From: Siderastrea siderea
Lineage: Eukaryota; Cnidaria; Anthozoa; Scleractinia; Rhizangiidae
DNA length: 64,000 bases
NCBI GenBank assembly: GCA_964030785.1
Contig: OZ034971.1
Span: 35,375,804-35,439,803 of the forward strand
Direction: 5' to 3'
Shown: positions 21,171-32,518 of the stretch, in pieces
How the letters are laid out: every line of letters begins with the position of its first letter
Numbering within the stretch: the first letter of the stretch is position 1
Position numbers and translations under genes: made by a program
The notes under the pieces: generated by a model
What the model was told of the DNA's origin: nothing
The model's input: only the letters and a program-made list of their open reading frames with translations
Databases searched by the model: none

Positions 21171-21416
21171 ATGAGATCAGCCGGGGTGTTCCGGGTTTTA
21201 CAGACACCCATAAATCAACGACGCCTTCCAGCGTGCGCTCGTACTTCATTGGCTTATTTGATGCTGTCAACTCTGATTGCTTTTCCCAAAGGAGGCAATT
21301 GCCTGCTCAAATACTTGCGAAAGGATTGCATTTCCCCGTGCTACCAAAAATTTCAATCATTGTTCTTCACTGAATGCGAGAAGTCGATGCGCGTATCCCA
21401 AATGGGATGCAAATAA
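21171..21416 (+). CDS. Small Cys-containing ORF, uncertain (copy A)
   Basis: 81 codons from ATG to TAA. A hydrophobic stretch (TSLAYLMLSTLIAF) at about residues 25-38 is followed by a basic, Cys-containing tail (NCLLKYLRKDCISPCYQKF, then TECEKSM). It could be a short secreted or membrane peptide or chance. The copy B frame (58727-58972) keeps ATG, stop and all Cys, with changes Leu to Val, Met to Ile and Ala to Thr. No family is assigned. Confidence 0.2.
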   Translation: MRSAGVFRVLQTPINQRRLPACARTSLAYLMLSTLIAFPKGGNCLLKYLRKDCISPCYQKFQSLFFTECEKSMRVSQMGCK

Positions 21417-22319
21417 ACAGGCTGCTGAATTTCCCACCCTTCCAGCATTTTAATTATCAGGGTTTTGCAGACAACCTAAATTCGTTTGCTGTCACCATAG
21501 GTTAATCAGAAGTACCCTATCATGAATTAATCCCCTAAGAAAAATAGAAATAAAGTACATAGTCATCTTCACTTTGTACCATTATTCCATCTTCCCGTCT
21601 GCTTGTGCCTGACATATCCTCAGGTGAAATAGCTACTTTCAACACAACTAACTAAGTTATAATAAGGTATCACGTTCCACAGCATTTAAAGCCAAGTAAA
21701 TCGCAATTTTTGAAGTTTTCCTTACTTTTCGCCTCGACGTTGAAAATAATTATCAAGTTAAAAACAATAGGTGTTTAGCACGGGTAGTTTTCTGGCCGTT
21801 ATCGACACGAAGAAGATTAACACGGGTTGCAATTGGGGTTTTTGAAAAACTGTTAGGCTGAACAGTTTTCAAAGTTTATCTTTTTTGTTTGTAAATTTAA
21901 ATATGACGCTCGGGATACATATTGTGTTTGTCACGAAGCTGTTATTTTGTCATTTACAAGTAATTTCTTCGCTAAAGTTAAGTTTCATAGAAAGTAAGGG
22001 CGAGTAACTGGAAAACACTAAACAAATTGGACTGGACTGCCGTGACACAGCCCCATTAACGTTCATCAGGTCATCTTTCAGAAGCAATTTCATGTCAGTA
22101 CATGAATTTTAGAAGGTGAACAAGTCTTAACGAAAGTTTCACCGATTAAATAAGAGGAATTAACTAATATCTTTGCTGAGTTTCATTTGTTTGCGGTAAT
22201 GTCGTTTTCACTAGAAAGACCATTTTGCTTTGCCCAATCGGCTTGAGACCGTTACGCCGGTGTTCAACAGAGTGCAAGCTAATCGATCACAAATAGAAGT
22301 ACTCTCTATATACTGATAT

Positions 22320-22720
22320 ATGAAAACAAAGAAAATAAATTTTGGATATCGATTTAAAGCCTTGGTTACAGATTGTTTATGAAATGGAAAACAACATAAT
22401 TATTGGATTAAATCGCAAACCAAACGGAGGTTACTTGAGGTTTGGAATTCATACCTGGCCTTATTGTCTTAAGATGTTTCCGAAAGACGTTTCCTTCTTA
22501 TGCACCAGGCTAAGCAACCCAAAAACTATTGAAATGATTGATACAAACCTGACCAATAAAATACTTATAATCTGTTGAGTACTGAAAGCGATAAATACCC
22601 ATGACTAGCACAAGGTGTTCATGTGAGAGTTCTGTGAACACGTATCCATGTCGTACGTAATTTTTCTTTTCCTCTTAACAAAAGTCGCACCGGTTGGTTA
22701 AAGTCTTCGCGAGCCCAGAT
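22320..22720 (+). repeat. Diverged second copy of 19,480-19,840
   Basis: GGATATCGATTTAAAGCC, AATTATTGGATTAAATCG, AGATGTTTCCGAAAGACG and GTCTTCGCGAGCC match in order the segments at 19,507-19,830. This shows an old duplication upstream of granulin. The open frame 22342-22578 falls inside and is not kept in the other copy. Confidence 0.65.
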
Positions 22721-23315
22721 CTAGAGGCCCACAACTGTCGGAGCTTAATTCACCTTTCGCAAGCAGAATTTGACGATTGTGATTGGAGCCTTTCACTTAA
22801 TTCTATCCCTTTTGGTACACAATTTTGAAATGGCCGATGCGTTTTGTAATACTGAAAAAGCATCTTACAATCTGTCTCCCCCACACCCTGTAAAAAGTTT
22901 GGATCTCCATGTTAAAAGTGTACAAAATATCAGGACCACGTGATTGACTCCTGACTCTCAATCTTTTTCAATGTCTGACTGTTTCACGTAAAATTGACAA
23001 CTCTGAGATATGCACGCTTTTTAACAAACGTTAAAAACTGTACCAAAAAACCCTTCCACCTAAAATAAGTCCACCAGTAAACCAAAAAAGGCCCAAATCG
23101 CCATTTTCAAACCCCCCAAAAAGCCTTTGCACCTCCTAGCCACTAATATACCTAAGTACCCCCACTGGGTACCCGGCACGTAACCAGGGTACACAAAAAA
23201 GCGCAAAGGTCACATTGGCATTATTAAATTGTTATGAATAGTTTCTAGAACTCTTTCAGTTTGTACGGAGTTAATCTTCCTCCAGTCCTACAAATTTCAG
23301 TAATATTGCACCATC
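22721..23315. other. No gene recognised
   Basis: AT-rich sequence with C-rich patches (CCCCCCAAAAAGCC near 23,110). No ORF, repeat or structure stands out. The copy B counterpart is 60,277-60,872. Confidence 0.5.
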
Positions 23316-23569
23316 CTGGGCCCGGTTGTTCAAAGGGTGGATAATGCGATCCAGCGGATAAATTGCTATCCAGCGGATAAATGATACGAAAACAGGCTGA
23401 ACAGAGTACACTATCCACTGGATAGTGATTTATCCGTTGGATAAAGTTGTCTGCTCTTTGAACTACAAAGCCCTGGCTAAAAATTCAATGAAAGACAACA
23501 AAGCAGAGGTACACTGCTGTAAGCTTGAGAATTGCTGCTCTCTGCCCTCGATCATGAGGGCAGAGCTCC

Positions 23570-24655
23570 AGACCTTCGCTAGTGTCCTCAGGGAAAAAAT
23601 TCGTATGTGCGCCATTTTAAACGAAAACACGGCAAACTATATACCGTTGGAAAGCTTAATAAATGTAGATTTCGGAAAAAAATATAAATTGCCGCTTTCT
23701 TCAATTCCGCAAAAGAAAATTGCAGAACACCACGAAAATGACCAAGTGTCATTCAATTGAATTAACAAGGTATCAAATCCAAGCGCATTGGCAAAATAAC
23801 TGCACAGTGTTAATCATAAAGGATCAATTATCAAAAGAGTGTCAGCATTTTTCGATATTCTGACTGGTTATTTTTTAATTAATTTGTCAAGTTCGAGCAG
23901 CAAAGAAGGCGTGATGAGCATTGCATTGAAGATCGCCACGGGTGAAATATTACAAATTTCAAAAATCCCCGACAAAGTTTTGTTTCACAACATCTAGGGA
24001 ATGTTCAGGCCAAATTTCACAGAAATCTGCCGAATTTTGGTACCCTATTACGTAATTCATTTGTTTGGTTGAATGACGCATGGTCATTTTCGCGGTCATT
24101 TTTGCAATTTTCTTAAAAAAACCGGCAATTCACATTTTTTCCGAAATCTACATTTATTAAGCTTTCCAACGATATATAGTTGGCCATGCTTTCCCTTAGG
24201 GGCTGTTTACATGGAGGGAGGAAGATCCTACCACTAGGAAGATCCTAGAAGGCGAAACAACTTTTCGTTTGGTTTACATGCAAAAATTTCGGTCGGGGTA
24301 GTTGCTGGAAATCAAATAAAACTGTCAGCCTTGGCAGCAAAACGCCCGGCCGCCGCCATATTTGTTTTTCTGTCTCTAGTACTAGGATCTTCCGAGCGAA
24401 GGCAGTTTACATGGTGCTAGGATCTTCCTAGCGATAGGATCTTCCTATCTCTCAGCTAGGAAAATCCTAGCACTAGGGCCAAGTACAACATTTCGCATGT
24501 AAACTAAATACAGAAAACATATGGCGCAAGGATGTTCCGCCCTCTAGGATCTTCCTAGCACTAGGATCTTCCTCCCATCAGGTAAACAGCCCCTTAAAAT
24601 GGCGCGAATACGAATTTTTCCCGGAGGACACGGGAGGACACCCGCGAAGGTCCGG
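23570..24655. mobile_element. 1.1-kb foldback element split by a MITE, copy A
   Basis: GGACACCCGCGAAGGTC on the right is roughly inverse to GACCTTCGCTAGTGTCC on the left. AAATGTAGATTTCGG on the left pairs with CCGAAATCTACATTT on the right. The right arm is interrupted by the element at 24199-24593. The copy B counterpart is about 61,123-62,200. Confidence 0.75.
24199..24593. mobile_element. PIF/Harbinger-like MITE with TTA duplication, copy A
   Basis: GGGGCTGTTTACATGGAGGG starts after TTA, and the inverse CAGCCCC ends before TTA. The inside is filled with AGGATCTTCCTAG palindromes. A 3-bp TTA target duplication is typical of PIF/Harbinger. Removing the element with one TTA restores the palindrome arm around it, which confirms the insertion. 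The copy B counterpart is 61761-62139. Confidence 0.8.
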
Positions 24656-24693
24656 AGTAACCTTAAATACACTAATCTTCCATACACTCTTTA

Positions 24694-24904
24694 GGCCCAG
24701 TTCAGACGCCGTACCTCTCATGTGCCGTACCAAATACATTTTCACTCCTAGGTCGTATTAAGCGGCAAGCTTTGCCGTACCCTGAGATTTTGGCTTGCCT
24801 AATTGAGATCTGTCGAAACAAACTCATTTGGACACCGTACAACTGCCAAAAAACTACGTACTACTTGGTACGGCACATGAGAGGTACGGCGTCTGAACTG
24901 GGCC
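24694..24904. mobile_element. Harbinger-like MITE with 38-bp perfect ends, copy A
   Basis: Ends GGCCCAGTTCAGACGCCGTA and TACGGCGTCTGAACTGGGCC are perfect inverted repeats over about 38 bp, flanked on both sides by TTA. 211 bp, no coding frame. Confidence 0.88.
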
Positions 24905-24971
<67 letters not shown>

Positions 24972-24972
24972 T
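24905..24972. repeat. (TTTA)n microsatellite, copy A
   Basis: About 17 units directly after the MITE; the copy B tract (62452-62488) has about nine. This length change explains part of the offset shift at the end of the unit. Confidence 0.95.
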
Positions 24973-25430
24973 AAGAACCTTTTTTTTATAAGAACGTTGA
25001 GGCTGAAATTGACCCAGATGTCAAGAACATGCTAAGAACGCACCCAAACTGAGAATAAGGGTTAAAGCATTTTTATTCAGTTCTGAACCCGTTTTGGCAT
25101 CGAGCTAAAAACACGTCATAAGAGCAGGATCGTACCGTCAAAGGAATTTGACATGACACAGCGCACGATGGTCTTTTTGTTGGGTTTCCTGGTCGCGTTC
25201 ATATCGGTTTTCTGAAATCCTATACCACGTGACTTAAGAACATACTTTTAAAAGAACGCTTCAGGCTCAAAGCATTAAAAAATATGAACGTCCACTTTCG
25301 TTTCAGCGTCGACCGCAAACGTAGACGTTCTTATGAACAAAGATTTGCACCTCTTTCACACACCTTGAAAATAAGCCACAATCAGTAGATTACCGAGGGA
25401 TTTTAGTCGCTTGAAAAGTCCACCACCATA

Positions 25431-25603
25431 GCCTACTACTATACCACCACCACCACCACCACCAGCACGACCACGACCACTACTACGACTACGACGACGA
25501 CGACGACGACGACTACGACTGCCACTGCCACTGCCACTGCCACTGCCACTGCCACTGCCACTGCCACTACCACTACCACTACTACTACTACCGACTACTA
25601 CCA
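25431..25603. repeat. Trinucleotide/hexanucleotide tract at the end of copy A
   Basis: (ACC)n, (ACG)n, about eight units of GCCACT (25,521-25,568) and (ACT)n. Homology to copy B ends at its start (25,444 against 62,955). The copy B tract is shorter and lacks the hexamer block. Confidence 0.9.
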
Positions 25604-25789
25604 CACGAGATATCGTCAAACTCAAAATCAACAAAAATAACAAAGAAAAGGAAAAAGCAACTTAAACTTAAGTACAACTAATAAATTTCACCAAAAAACT
25701 ATTTCATTGACCTTTTTTTAAGAATAAATTTTTCTCTCCATATTAATGCCTCAACTTTCAAACTTGTAATTCGTATTCATAAATTCACA

Positions 25790-28700
25790 GATAACAAATA
25801 TGTCAAGAAACAGCACCTCCAGGCAAATCTTAAAAAGAAAACTTAAACACCTCACATCTGAACATCCTACAAGCAGCAACACCACCATCTCAACACTCTC
25901 CACAAACCGGTACAGCCACTCAGTCTCTTCAACACCACACAACAACAACATACGTCCTAAAGCTACCAACCAGCACTCAGAACCATCAACCAACTCTAAC
26001 CATCAAAAAACATCCCATACAAAACAACAAGAAAAAAAACAAAAGAAAGAAAAGAAAATACAAGCTTAAACAAAAACAAAGGAATAAAACAAGAACGAAG
26101 AATAACAAGTTCAAAGGCACATCCTGCAAGACCACTAAACAATGGATATGGAAGACACTAAAGAACCAAAAGCTCATCCTTCAACAGAAAAAAACCTCTT
26201 TAAAATCCACAACCTTTTGAAAATCCAAGAAAGAAATAACACTATCATCTTCAACCTACAGTCATCTCTCCTTACTGAAATTCACAAAAAAGCTGGCAAC
26301 GACACAACAACCTCTCAAAATCAACCTCCACTATTTCTGCTACAGATCTTGAAGAATCAATTAACTCTCACAAAACTGATAACAACGTCATCCAACAAAG
26401 AATAACAACCATCAGAAGAAACGAAATCAACCTATATACTAACAAAGTTAACAGCCTCAAGAAAACCAGCCAACACAAAGGACATTCCTTAAAAAAGCGC
26501 CTTAATTCTCTGCACTCCAACCTCCAACTTTTCCTTCAACAATTAAAAAACAGCCAAAACCTCTCCAAACACAACACTGCAATCCTACTTCACCAACAAA
26601 CTGTATCTGCACGAAAGATCCAACTGGAACAAGAACGAATTAAACTACAATCTACTAACAAAATCCATAATTTCACTGAAACACAACTCCCAGAAGAAGT
26701 CACCAACCTACTCAATAAAGGAACAACCTTCATCCCTACCCAAGAAAACTTCAACCCTCTCAAACTAAGCCGCACTATATCTTCAGAAATCAACTCAGCC
26801 CTCGAACTTATACTCAAGAGACCAGCTCAATCCTCCTATACCTCCAAGATCAAATCATCTCGCAACAAAAAAAGAACTAAACCATATACAAAGAACAATC
26901 CCATTAAACTTCTTCAAGAAGAACAACTTAAACCTAACTTTAATTTTCACGTTATTGATTACGTCCATAATACAATTTCATGTACAATCACATCATACTA
27001 ACATTACACCTTCAACCACAGAACACATTCTCAAACTTCAAAACAGTACAGACATCATCATTACACAAACTGACAAAAACATGGGATGGGCACTTGTGCC
27101 TATCTCATGGTTTACAAACGAATACAACCGACACTTTACAGACACTCATACATACAAACTTGTAAACAACTTTGACATCAAACAACATGTTACAAACTGC
27201 AACCAACTATTACAAAAACTAAAATCACGGTTCAAAGGACTTATGACACCAGACAAACAAAAATTACTCAACTCCAACACACTCAACAACCTACACTATT
27301 CATGTCATCATCACCAGCTGCAAGCTTCTTAACCTCCCTAACTCTTACCGCGATTTTTTACTTAATCTTAACAGTTTCATTAATAACCGTAATTCTTTCA
27401 CTGCTGGTAATAACATCTACCAGCAAACACTTGCCATGGGCAGCTACCACAGCAGGCAAATCGCCGACCTTGTGCTGCTAATTAGTGAATTTAACTTAAA
27501 TTTTAGTACTTTCAACATTAATGGCATTTTTATTTTTTTGCACTACATTGATGATGGTTTTATGCTTACTAACAATGCTAATCCTTGACGGTTCCAAAGA
27601 ATCCTGTTTAGAATCTTTGGTTTTAATAGAAACTTTTGGTAATGTATCGGGCCTCAGACTCAACATTAAAAAGACAGAAGCTCTATGGATTAGGCTCTAA
27701 AAAAGATTTTGACCTCAAACTTCTCCCAGAAAAAGATTTCAAATGGCCAAAGAAAAAAGTTAAGGCTTTAGGTGTTTGGCTCTCAACGGACCCCAATATA
27801 ATAATATCTTTAAATTACACAGAAAAAATTGAAAAAATTAGATCGATCTTAGGGTGCTGGAATTTCGTAGACTTACCCTACTGGGGAAAATAACAGTTTT
27901 AAAGAGCCTGGTTACATCTCAATTAGTATACATATTTTCATCTTTGCAAACTAACCACGAAGCGATTAGAGAAATCAACACAATCTTGTACAAGTTTTTA
28001 TGGAATGATAAGGGAGACAAAATCAACGAAAAGTAATGATTAATGATTATCCAGACGGAGGGCTAAAAATGATCGATATTGCTTCCTTTAATAAATCTCT
28101 CAAAGCTACATGGATCCAAAAATATCTGGACCCTGAAAACCATAGTAAATGGAAGCGACTTTTTGACTCAGATCTTGTACGATATGGAGGCGAAGCAATA
28201 TTAAAGGGAAACCTTAACAAAAAAGATATAAACAACTTAACAATATCAGACCCCTTTGTAAAAGAAATACTAGAAATCTGGTCAGAAGTTTTTTTTTCAG
28301 GAAACAATAGTATCTGACGAACACCTTTTGTTGTCACCTTTGTGGCAAAATTCCCTGATAAGAATTCAGAATAAGCCGGTTTTTTATAATGACTGGCTCC
28401 TCAAGGGTATTACACAAGTTAAGCATTTAATGGATGAATCCTCCAATTTCCTCTCCCTTACCGCTTTCCAGACTTTACCTTCAAACCAGACAAACAAAAA
28501 TTACTCAACTCCAACACACTCAACAACCTACAAATACCTTACATGAAATTACTACCAAAAGTACAAACTGACGTCAACAGCTTCTACTTCAAACCTCAAA
28601 AACCTAACTGGATGACCTATTATAACAGCACATTCCTGGACAACCTCTAACCCGTCACGACTTTTAGGAACTGAACTTGCACTATTATTTTACGACTGAA

Positions 28701-29805
28701 AGACTTTTTTGCTACAAAAAACATACATTTTCCTTTAATTTACAACTCAACAGAACTAACAGACCTTTTACAACAACAACACATCTCAGACATTGACAAC
28801 TACTGTTTAACAACATTTGACTTCACTTTACACTAAAATCTCATATCAAGACACTATTCATGCCATCATCACCAGCTGCAAGCTTCTTAACCTCCCTAAC
28901 TCTTACCGCGATTTTTACTTAATCTTAACAGTTTCATTTATAACTGTAATTTTTTCACTGCTGGTAATAACATCTACCAGCAAACACAAGGTGTTGCCAT
29001 CAGGGCAGCTACCACAGCAGGCAAATCGCCGACCTTGTGCTACTAATTAGTGAATTTAACTTTTTTAGTACTTTCAACATTAATGGCATTTTTATTTTTT
29101 CGCACTACATTGATGATGGTTTTATGCTTACTAACAATGCTAATCGTAACCAAATAATAATTACTAACCTCATCTCATCATATCCAACACAAATCCCAAT
29201 CACATTCACATCAAACCACCATTCAGTCAATTACCTCGACCTTACCATATCACTCAGTCATCACACAATCATGTACCACAAAATCCATTATCAAATCTAT
29301 CAAAAACCACACCACAAATACATGTATCCTCATTTCTCATCAAACCATCCTCAACACATTTTCGCAGGCATCATCAAGACTGAAACAACATGATACAGCA
29401 GACTCTCCTCAACTTTTGACAATTACAACTTTATACGCAAACTATTTACACTCAGACTTACTACCTTGGACTACCCAACCAAACTAATCAACGACAACTC
29501 TTTCTCCTAAATTCTCCCCTACAACAGCCACAACGAAGAACAAAAAACAAACAGAATAGACAGACCAAACAATACACAACTACTATCTATTACAAAACAA
29601 AATACAACAAACATTTTTTTTTAATACAACAAACATGCTCAAACTGACAAAATCGTGCAACATATACTACACAAATACCACAACAAACACCTCCCGAAAC
29701 TAACAAAAGCCTACTGTAACACCACCAAACTACATACCATGCTGCTCACAAACAAACTACTCCACAGGAAACTCATCCATGCCAAGACTCCACACACATC
29801 TTAAT
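25790..29805 (+). mobile_element. Degenerate Penelope-like retroelement (PLE), two overlapping parts
   Basis: Broken frames encode an N-terminal region (QLPEEVTNLLNKGTTFIPT at about 26,687), RT start (TDKNMGWALVPISWF at 27,070), TSLYTKISYQDTI (28,818), the catalytic YIDDG (29,106-29,120) and the tail YQKPHHKYMYPHFSSNHPQH, a signature I associate with Penelope-like RTs. Stops and frameshifts are many. Part 1 (25,790-27,585) has an internal deletion at 27,297; part 2 (28,479-29,805) repeats 27,248-27,585 and continues. No GIY-YIG domain is recognised. Confidence 0.72.
27583..28478 (+). mobile_element. L1/Tx1-type LINE fragment inside the PLE
   Basis: Pieces of an RT 3' region: SGLRLNIKKTEALWIGSKK, KVKALGVWLSTDPN, LLGKITVLKSLVTSQLVYIF, FLWNDKGDKI, GGLKMIDIASFNKSLKATWI, then WLLKGITQVKHLMDES. 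Order and content resemble the L1/Tx1 clade. Several frameshifts and a stop after INEK (28,036) show it is dead. It joins PLE sequence on both sides. Confidence 0.75.
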
Positions 29806-31730
29806 ACTACACTCAATCACTTCACTAACAAATTTACAATTCGTTAAGATATACTCTAATTAATATCCAATGTTTACTTAGCACGCGAGATGCTGTTATG
29901 TGACAGCTAAAACCAAATCTAAACATGCAATTGAACTCCATTCATGCAAATATAAATATTTTCCGTAATTATTTACATTTTCACACATAACTACCTTGAC
30001 AATAGCGTCACGAAGACTACAATATGTTAGTTTTTATCATTCATTTTCACTCGTCTATGTTTTAGCAAACCAATATTGATGTCATTTAAAAACATAGTTT
30101 TAGCATTTATAACCAAGAAAGTGTTACTGTGACTCTGTAAATATGTAAGTATACATTTATTTATCAATAATTGAAATTTTCCTAAAAATTCAACATCTGT
30201 AAATAACAAAAAGCTTCTACCAATTTAATATTGTTAACAAATTTCATGAATTTAACTTACAATTAAATTAATTTTAAACTCATATTTGTCTTCGTTTATT
30301 TTATTCCCTTGTTTGTTTGTTTGCCTTAATTAAATTTAGGTACTCAATCGGACGCAACAAAAAACCTTGCCAATTACGAATTTGGAAGCAAGAACGAGAT
30401 AAATATGATAGAAATCTGTTATGAATCGTATTTTCTCCCAGATCCAGAAGTTTCAGGCCTACCATATATCTTAGTTATAACTTTATTAGACATATAAGTT
30501 ACTACTGTTGATTTGAGATGAGAGCCACAGAACAGAGGACTCCCAAAATATTCAAGAATTATTTCCACCAATTGGGGTTTGGATTACAAAACAGATACTA
30601 ACCTAATATTTAACCTTCACGTAACGATATAAAATACATACTCACTTTTCTCAGACATCCAGATGCCTCTCACTTTGGTACAACTTATCTCCACTGAAAA
30701 GAACGAACAAATGGCGATGCATTAATCCATAACTCCAAGCGCGTACGGGCGCCTGCATTCAGCAACCTACCCCTTTTCCTCACAAACAGATGATTGTTTT
30801 CTCCACCTACATAACAGCGAATTCCAATCTTTTTCCATTACCATTACAATCAACGTACTATTTCGAAAGATGGAAAACCACGTAAACAGGTTCCATTCAC
30901 CGAACACATCGTTGCAGACCACCATTTTGCCTTCTGGAAGAGCAATCCTGGGACGAGGTTACCATAGCAACCAACTCGTCACCAAAGTCACCTCATTTTG
31001 GCGTCAACTTTGGAAAAAAATTTTTCTTCGCAACATAAAGTTACTTTCGCCTTAAGTGAATTTTTTACGTGACAAGTTTTTTATTTCTTCCCGCGTCTTC
31101 TCGACTTTATCCAACCCGCTACGTAAGTATCTTCATTTTTATTATTATTTTCCCTTTTTCGACGGAAATTTTTCTAATTCTCCCTCTTTTTAAGTTTTTT
31201 ATTTCTTACGTAAAAGGAACCCTGGCTTTTTGAAATGCCGCGGTCTCTTAAGGGTTTTACTCCCCCACGAATTTCGTCCCCACTACCCTAGTTGAATTAG
31301 CATAAGCTCTTTTTCTTTACCGTGGAATATTTCTTTTAGGTTTAGATTTGTATAATGCCATAAATTTTAGCTCCCAAAGAATTGTTATTGTTCTTTCACC
31401 TCAAACGGGGTCCCTAAACTGCATTGTTTGTCTCCCATAAATTCAGCACAAGACCCATGTTTATATAAATAAATTATACAATAAATTTCGATTCAAACAA
31501 TTTTAATTAATTTTTTTCTTCTTCTTCTTCTTCTTCTTCTTCTTCTTCTTCTTCTTCTTTTTCTTCTTCTTCTTCTTCTTTATTATTTTATTTTTGGTTC
31601 TTATACGTATTTGCTGTTTCTTTCTGGAAGAGTCAGTTTTTCTACCGACCACCATACTCTTTTCTTTTGCTACCGTCTTACACTTTCTTGCCTCTTGCTA
31701 TATATCCCTCGTTCTCCTTAATCTGTTCTT
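29806..31730. other. AT-rich DNA, no gene recognised
   Basis: Very AT-rich, with only short frames. It contains a (TTC)n microsatellite at about 31,518-31,577. No NEK10 exon is seen here although NEK10 copy B starts at 33,244. Confidence 0.6.
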
Positions 31731-31732
31731 CC

Positions 31733-31850
31733 GGGACTCGACACGGGGATGTCGGGCAAAGGCGGTCTGGCGCCGGACTAGAAACATCCCTGCTCAGTTG
31801 TGCTTTGCCCATGACGACTCACAACATTACAGGAGCCACGGTGTCGATGC
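31733..31850 (+). other. GC-rich block with nested and pseudoknot-like complementarity
   Basis: In AT-rich surroundings this 118-nt block has: TCGACAC (31738) with GTGTCGA (31841); GGGATGT (31746) with ACATCCC (31784-31790); GGGCAAAG (31754-31761) with CTTTGCCC (31803-31810); and hairpin GTCTG-GCGC-CGGAC (31765-31778). The second and third helices interlock as a pseudoknot. A structured RNA, perhaps a mobile-element leader, is possible; no known ribozyme core is complete. Confidence 0.35.
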
Positions 31851-32089
31851 ATCCTTAATCTAGCTTATATCCTATATGAGAAGTCCTTTCGGATTTTTCT
31901 CTCTCTGTCTCCATCTAACAACAAATTTTATCTTATATCACATTTTCTGTTTTATTTCTCCATTTTATTTCTGTCTTCTCCTTCAATTATTCTTTTTGAC
32001 CTCAGTTACCTAAAAAACAAAAAATTTTAATTATATTTATATATTATAATTCTTATCCTCTACAGACATCTCAATACTGAGCTGCACTA

Positions 32090-32518
32090 ATGAATCATAC
32101 AGAGAACCATTTCTTCCTCAACCTCTACCAATCAAACTTCTCTAACAACTCCAAATCTACCACCATCCTGAAACGACAAGACCTCTTCCACTCTATCAAC
32201 GGCGATGCATTCTATCCTCTCAATTCCTGGCCTTCCGACATCAAACGTATTTTCTGGCAAAAACCCATTACCGATAAAGATACATTCAAGCTGTTTCTAT
32301 TCTTCATTGGCAATGGAGGCTCCCCAAATATTATAGCCGAATGGGTACTTACGTCTCAATATTGGGGGAATGAACGAAAAGCAGAAAAAAGAGCCCGGCA
32401 AATGGATTTTTTACTAAGCAACAGAGAAAGAAAGGCAGACATTTGGTTTTATTTTGACATTTTACACCAAGACTGGCGATTTTTAAATGGACGAAAGAGA
32501 TACTCAGCAAATAATTAA
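32090..32518 (+). CDS. Unassigned 142-residue ORF, probably repeat-associated
   Basis: This ATG-to-TAA single exon encodes a soluble, Trp/Phe-rich protein. Segments include LNSWPSDIKRIFWQKPITDK, FKLFLFFIGNGGSPNIIAEW, and a basic region before DIWFYFDILHQDWRFLNG. The composition is clearly protein-like. I do not recognise a family. Being surrounded by retroelement debris and intronless, it is probably from a mobile element. The block at 31733-31850 lies 240 nt upstream. Confidence 0.5.
   Translation: MNHTENHFFLNLYQSNFSNNSKSTTILKRQDLFHSINGDAFYPLNSWPSDIKRIFWQKPITDKDTFKLFLFFIGNGGSPNIIAEWVLTSQYWGNERKAEKRARQMDFLLSNRERKADIWFYFDILHQDWRFLNGRKRYSANN

Larger units (their letters stand above)
1..25444 (+). 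repeat. Tandem segmental duplication, copy A (visible part)
   Basis: Nearly every stretch recurs in the same order and orientation at an offset of about 37.5 kb: 37,993 at position 1, 37,475 at 3,359, 37,507 at 9-13 kb, 37,556 at 17-23 kb, and 37,511 at the end. The offset steps are due to indels I can locate: a 0.78-kb block only in A (about 480-1,262), a 0.24-kb block only in B, a 28-bp loss in the A palindrome, and a 45-bp block only in B near 54,860. The unit ends at a trinucleotide repeat. Confidence 0.97.

Noticed and set aside
21300..21416. Resemblance of the small Cys ORF to ShK-type peptides
   Set aside because: Only one C-x-x-S-M-like segment agrees; Cys number and spacing do not fit and the frame ends too early.
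22342..22578. 78-codon open frame, identical in both units
   Set aside because: It lies in an old duplicated block whose other copy (19,507 onward) has no such frame; identity between units only reflects their recent origin.
25356..25643. Minus-strand frame rich in Gly-Ser and Arg runs
   Set aside because: It is the translation of the trinucleotide and hexanucleotide repeats.
31740..31792. Hammerhead-like GTC...GAAAC arrangement
   Set aside because: The CTGATGA box is absent between the helices, so it was kept only as a structured block, not as a ribozyme.
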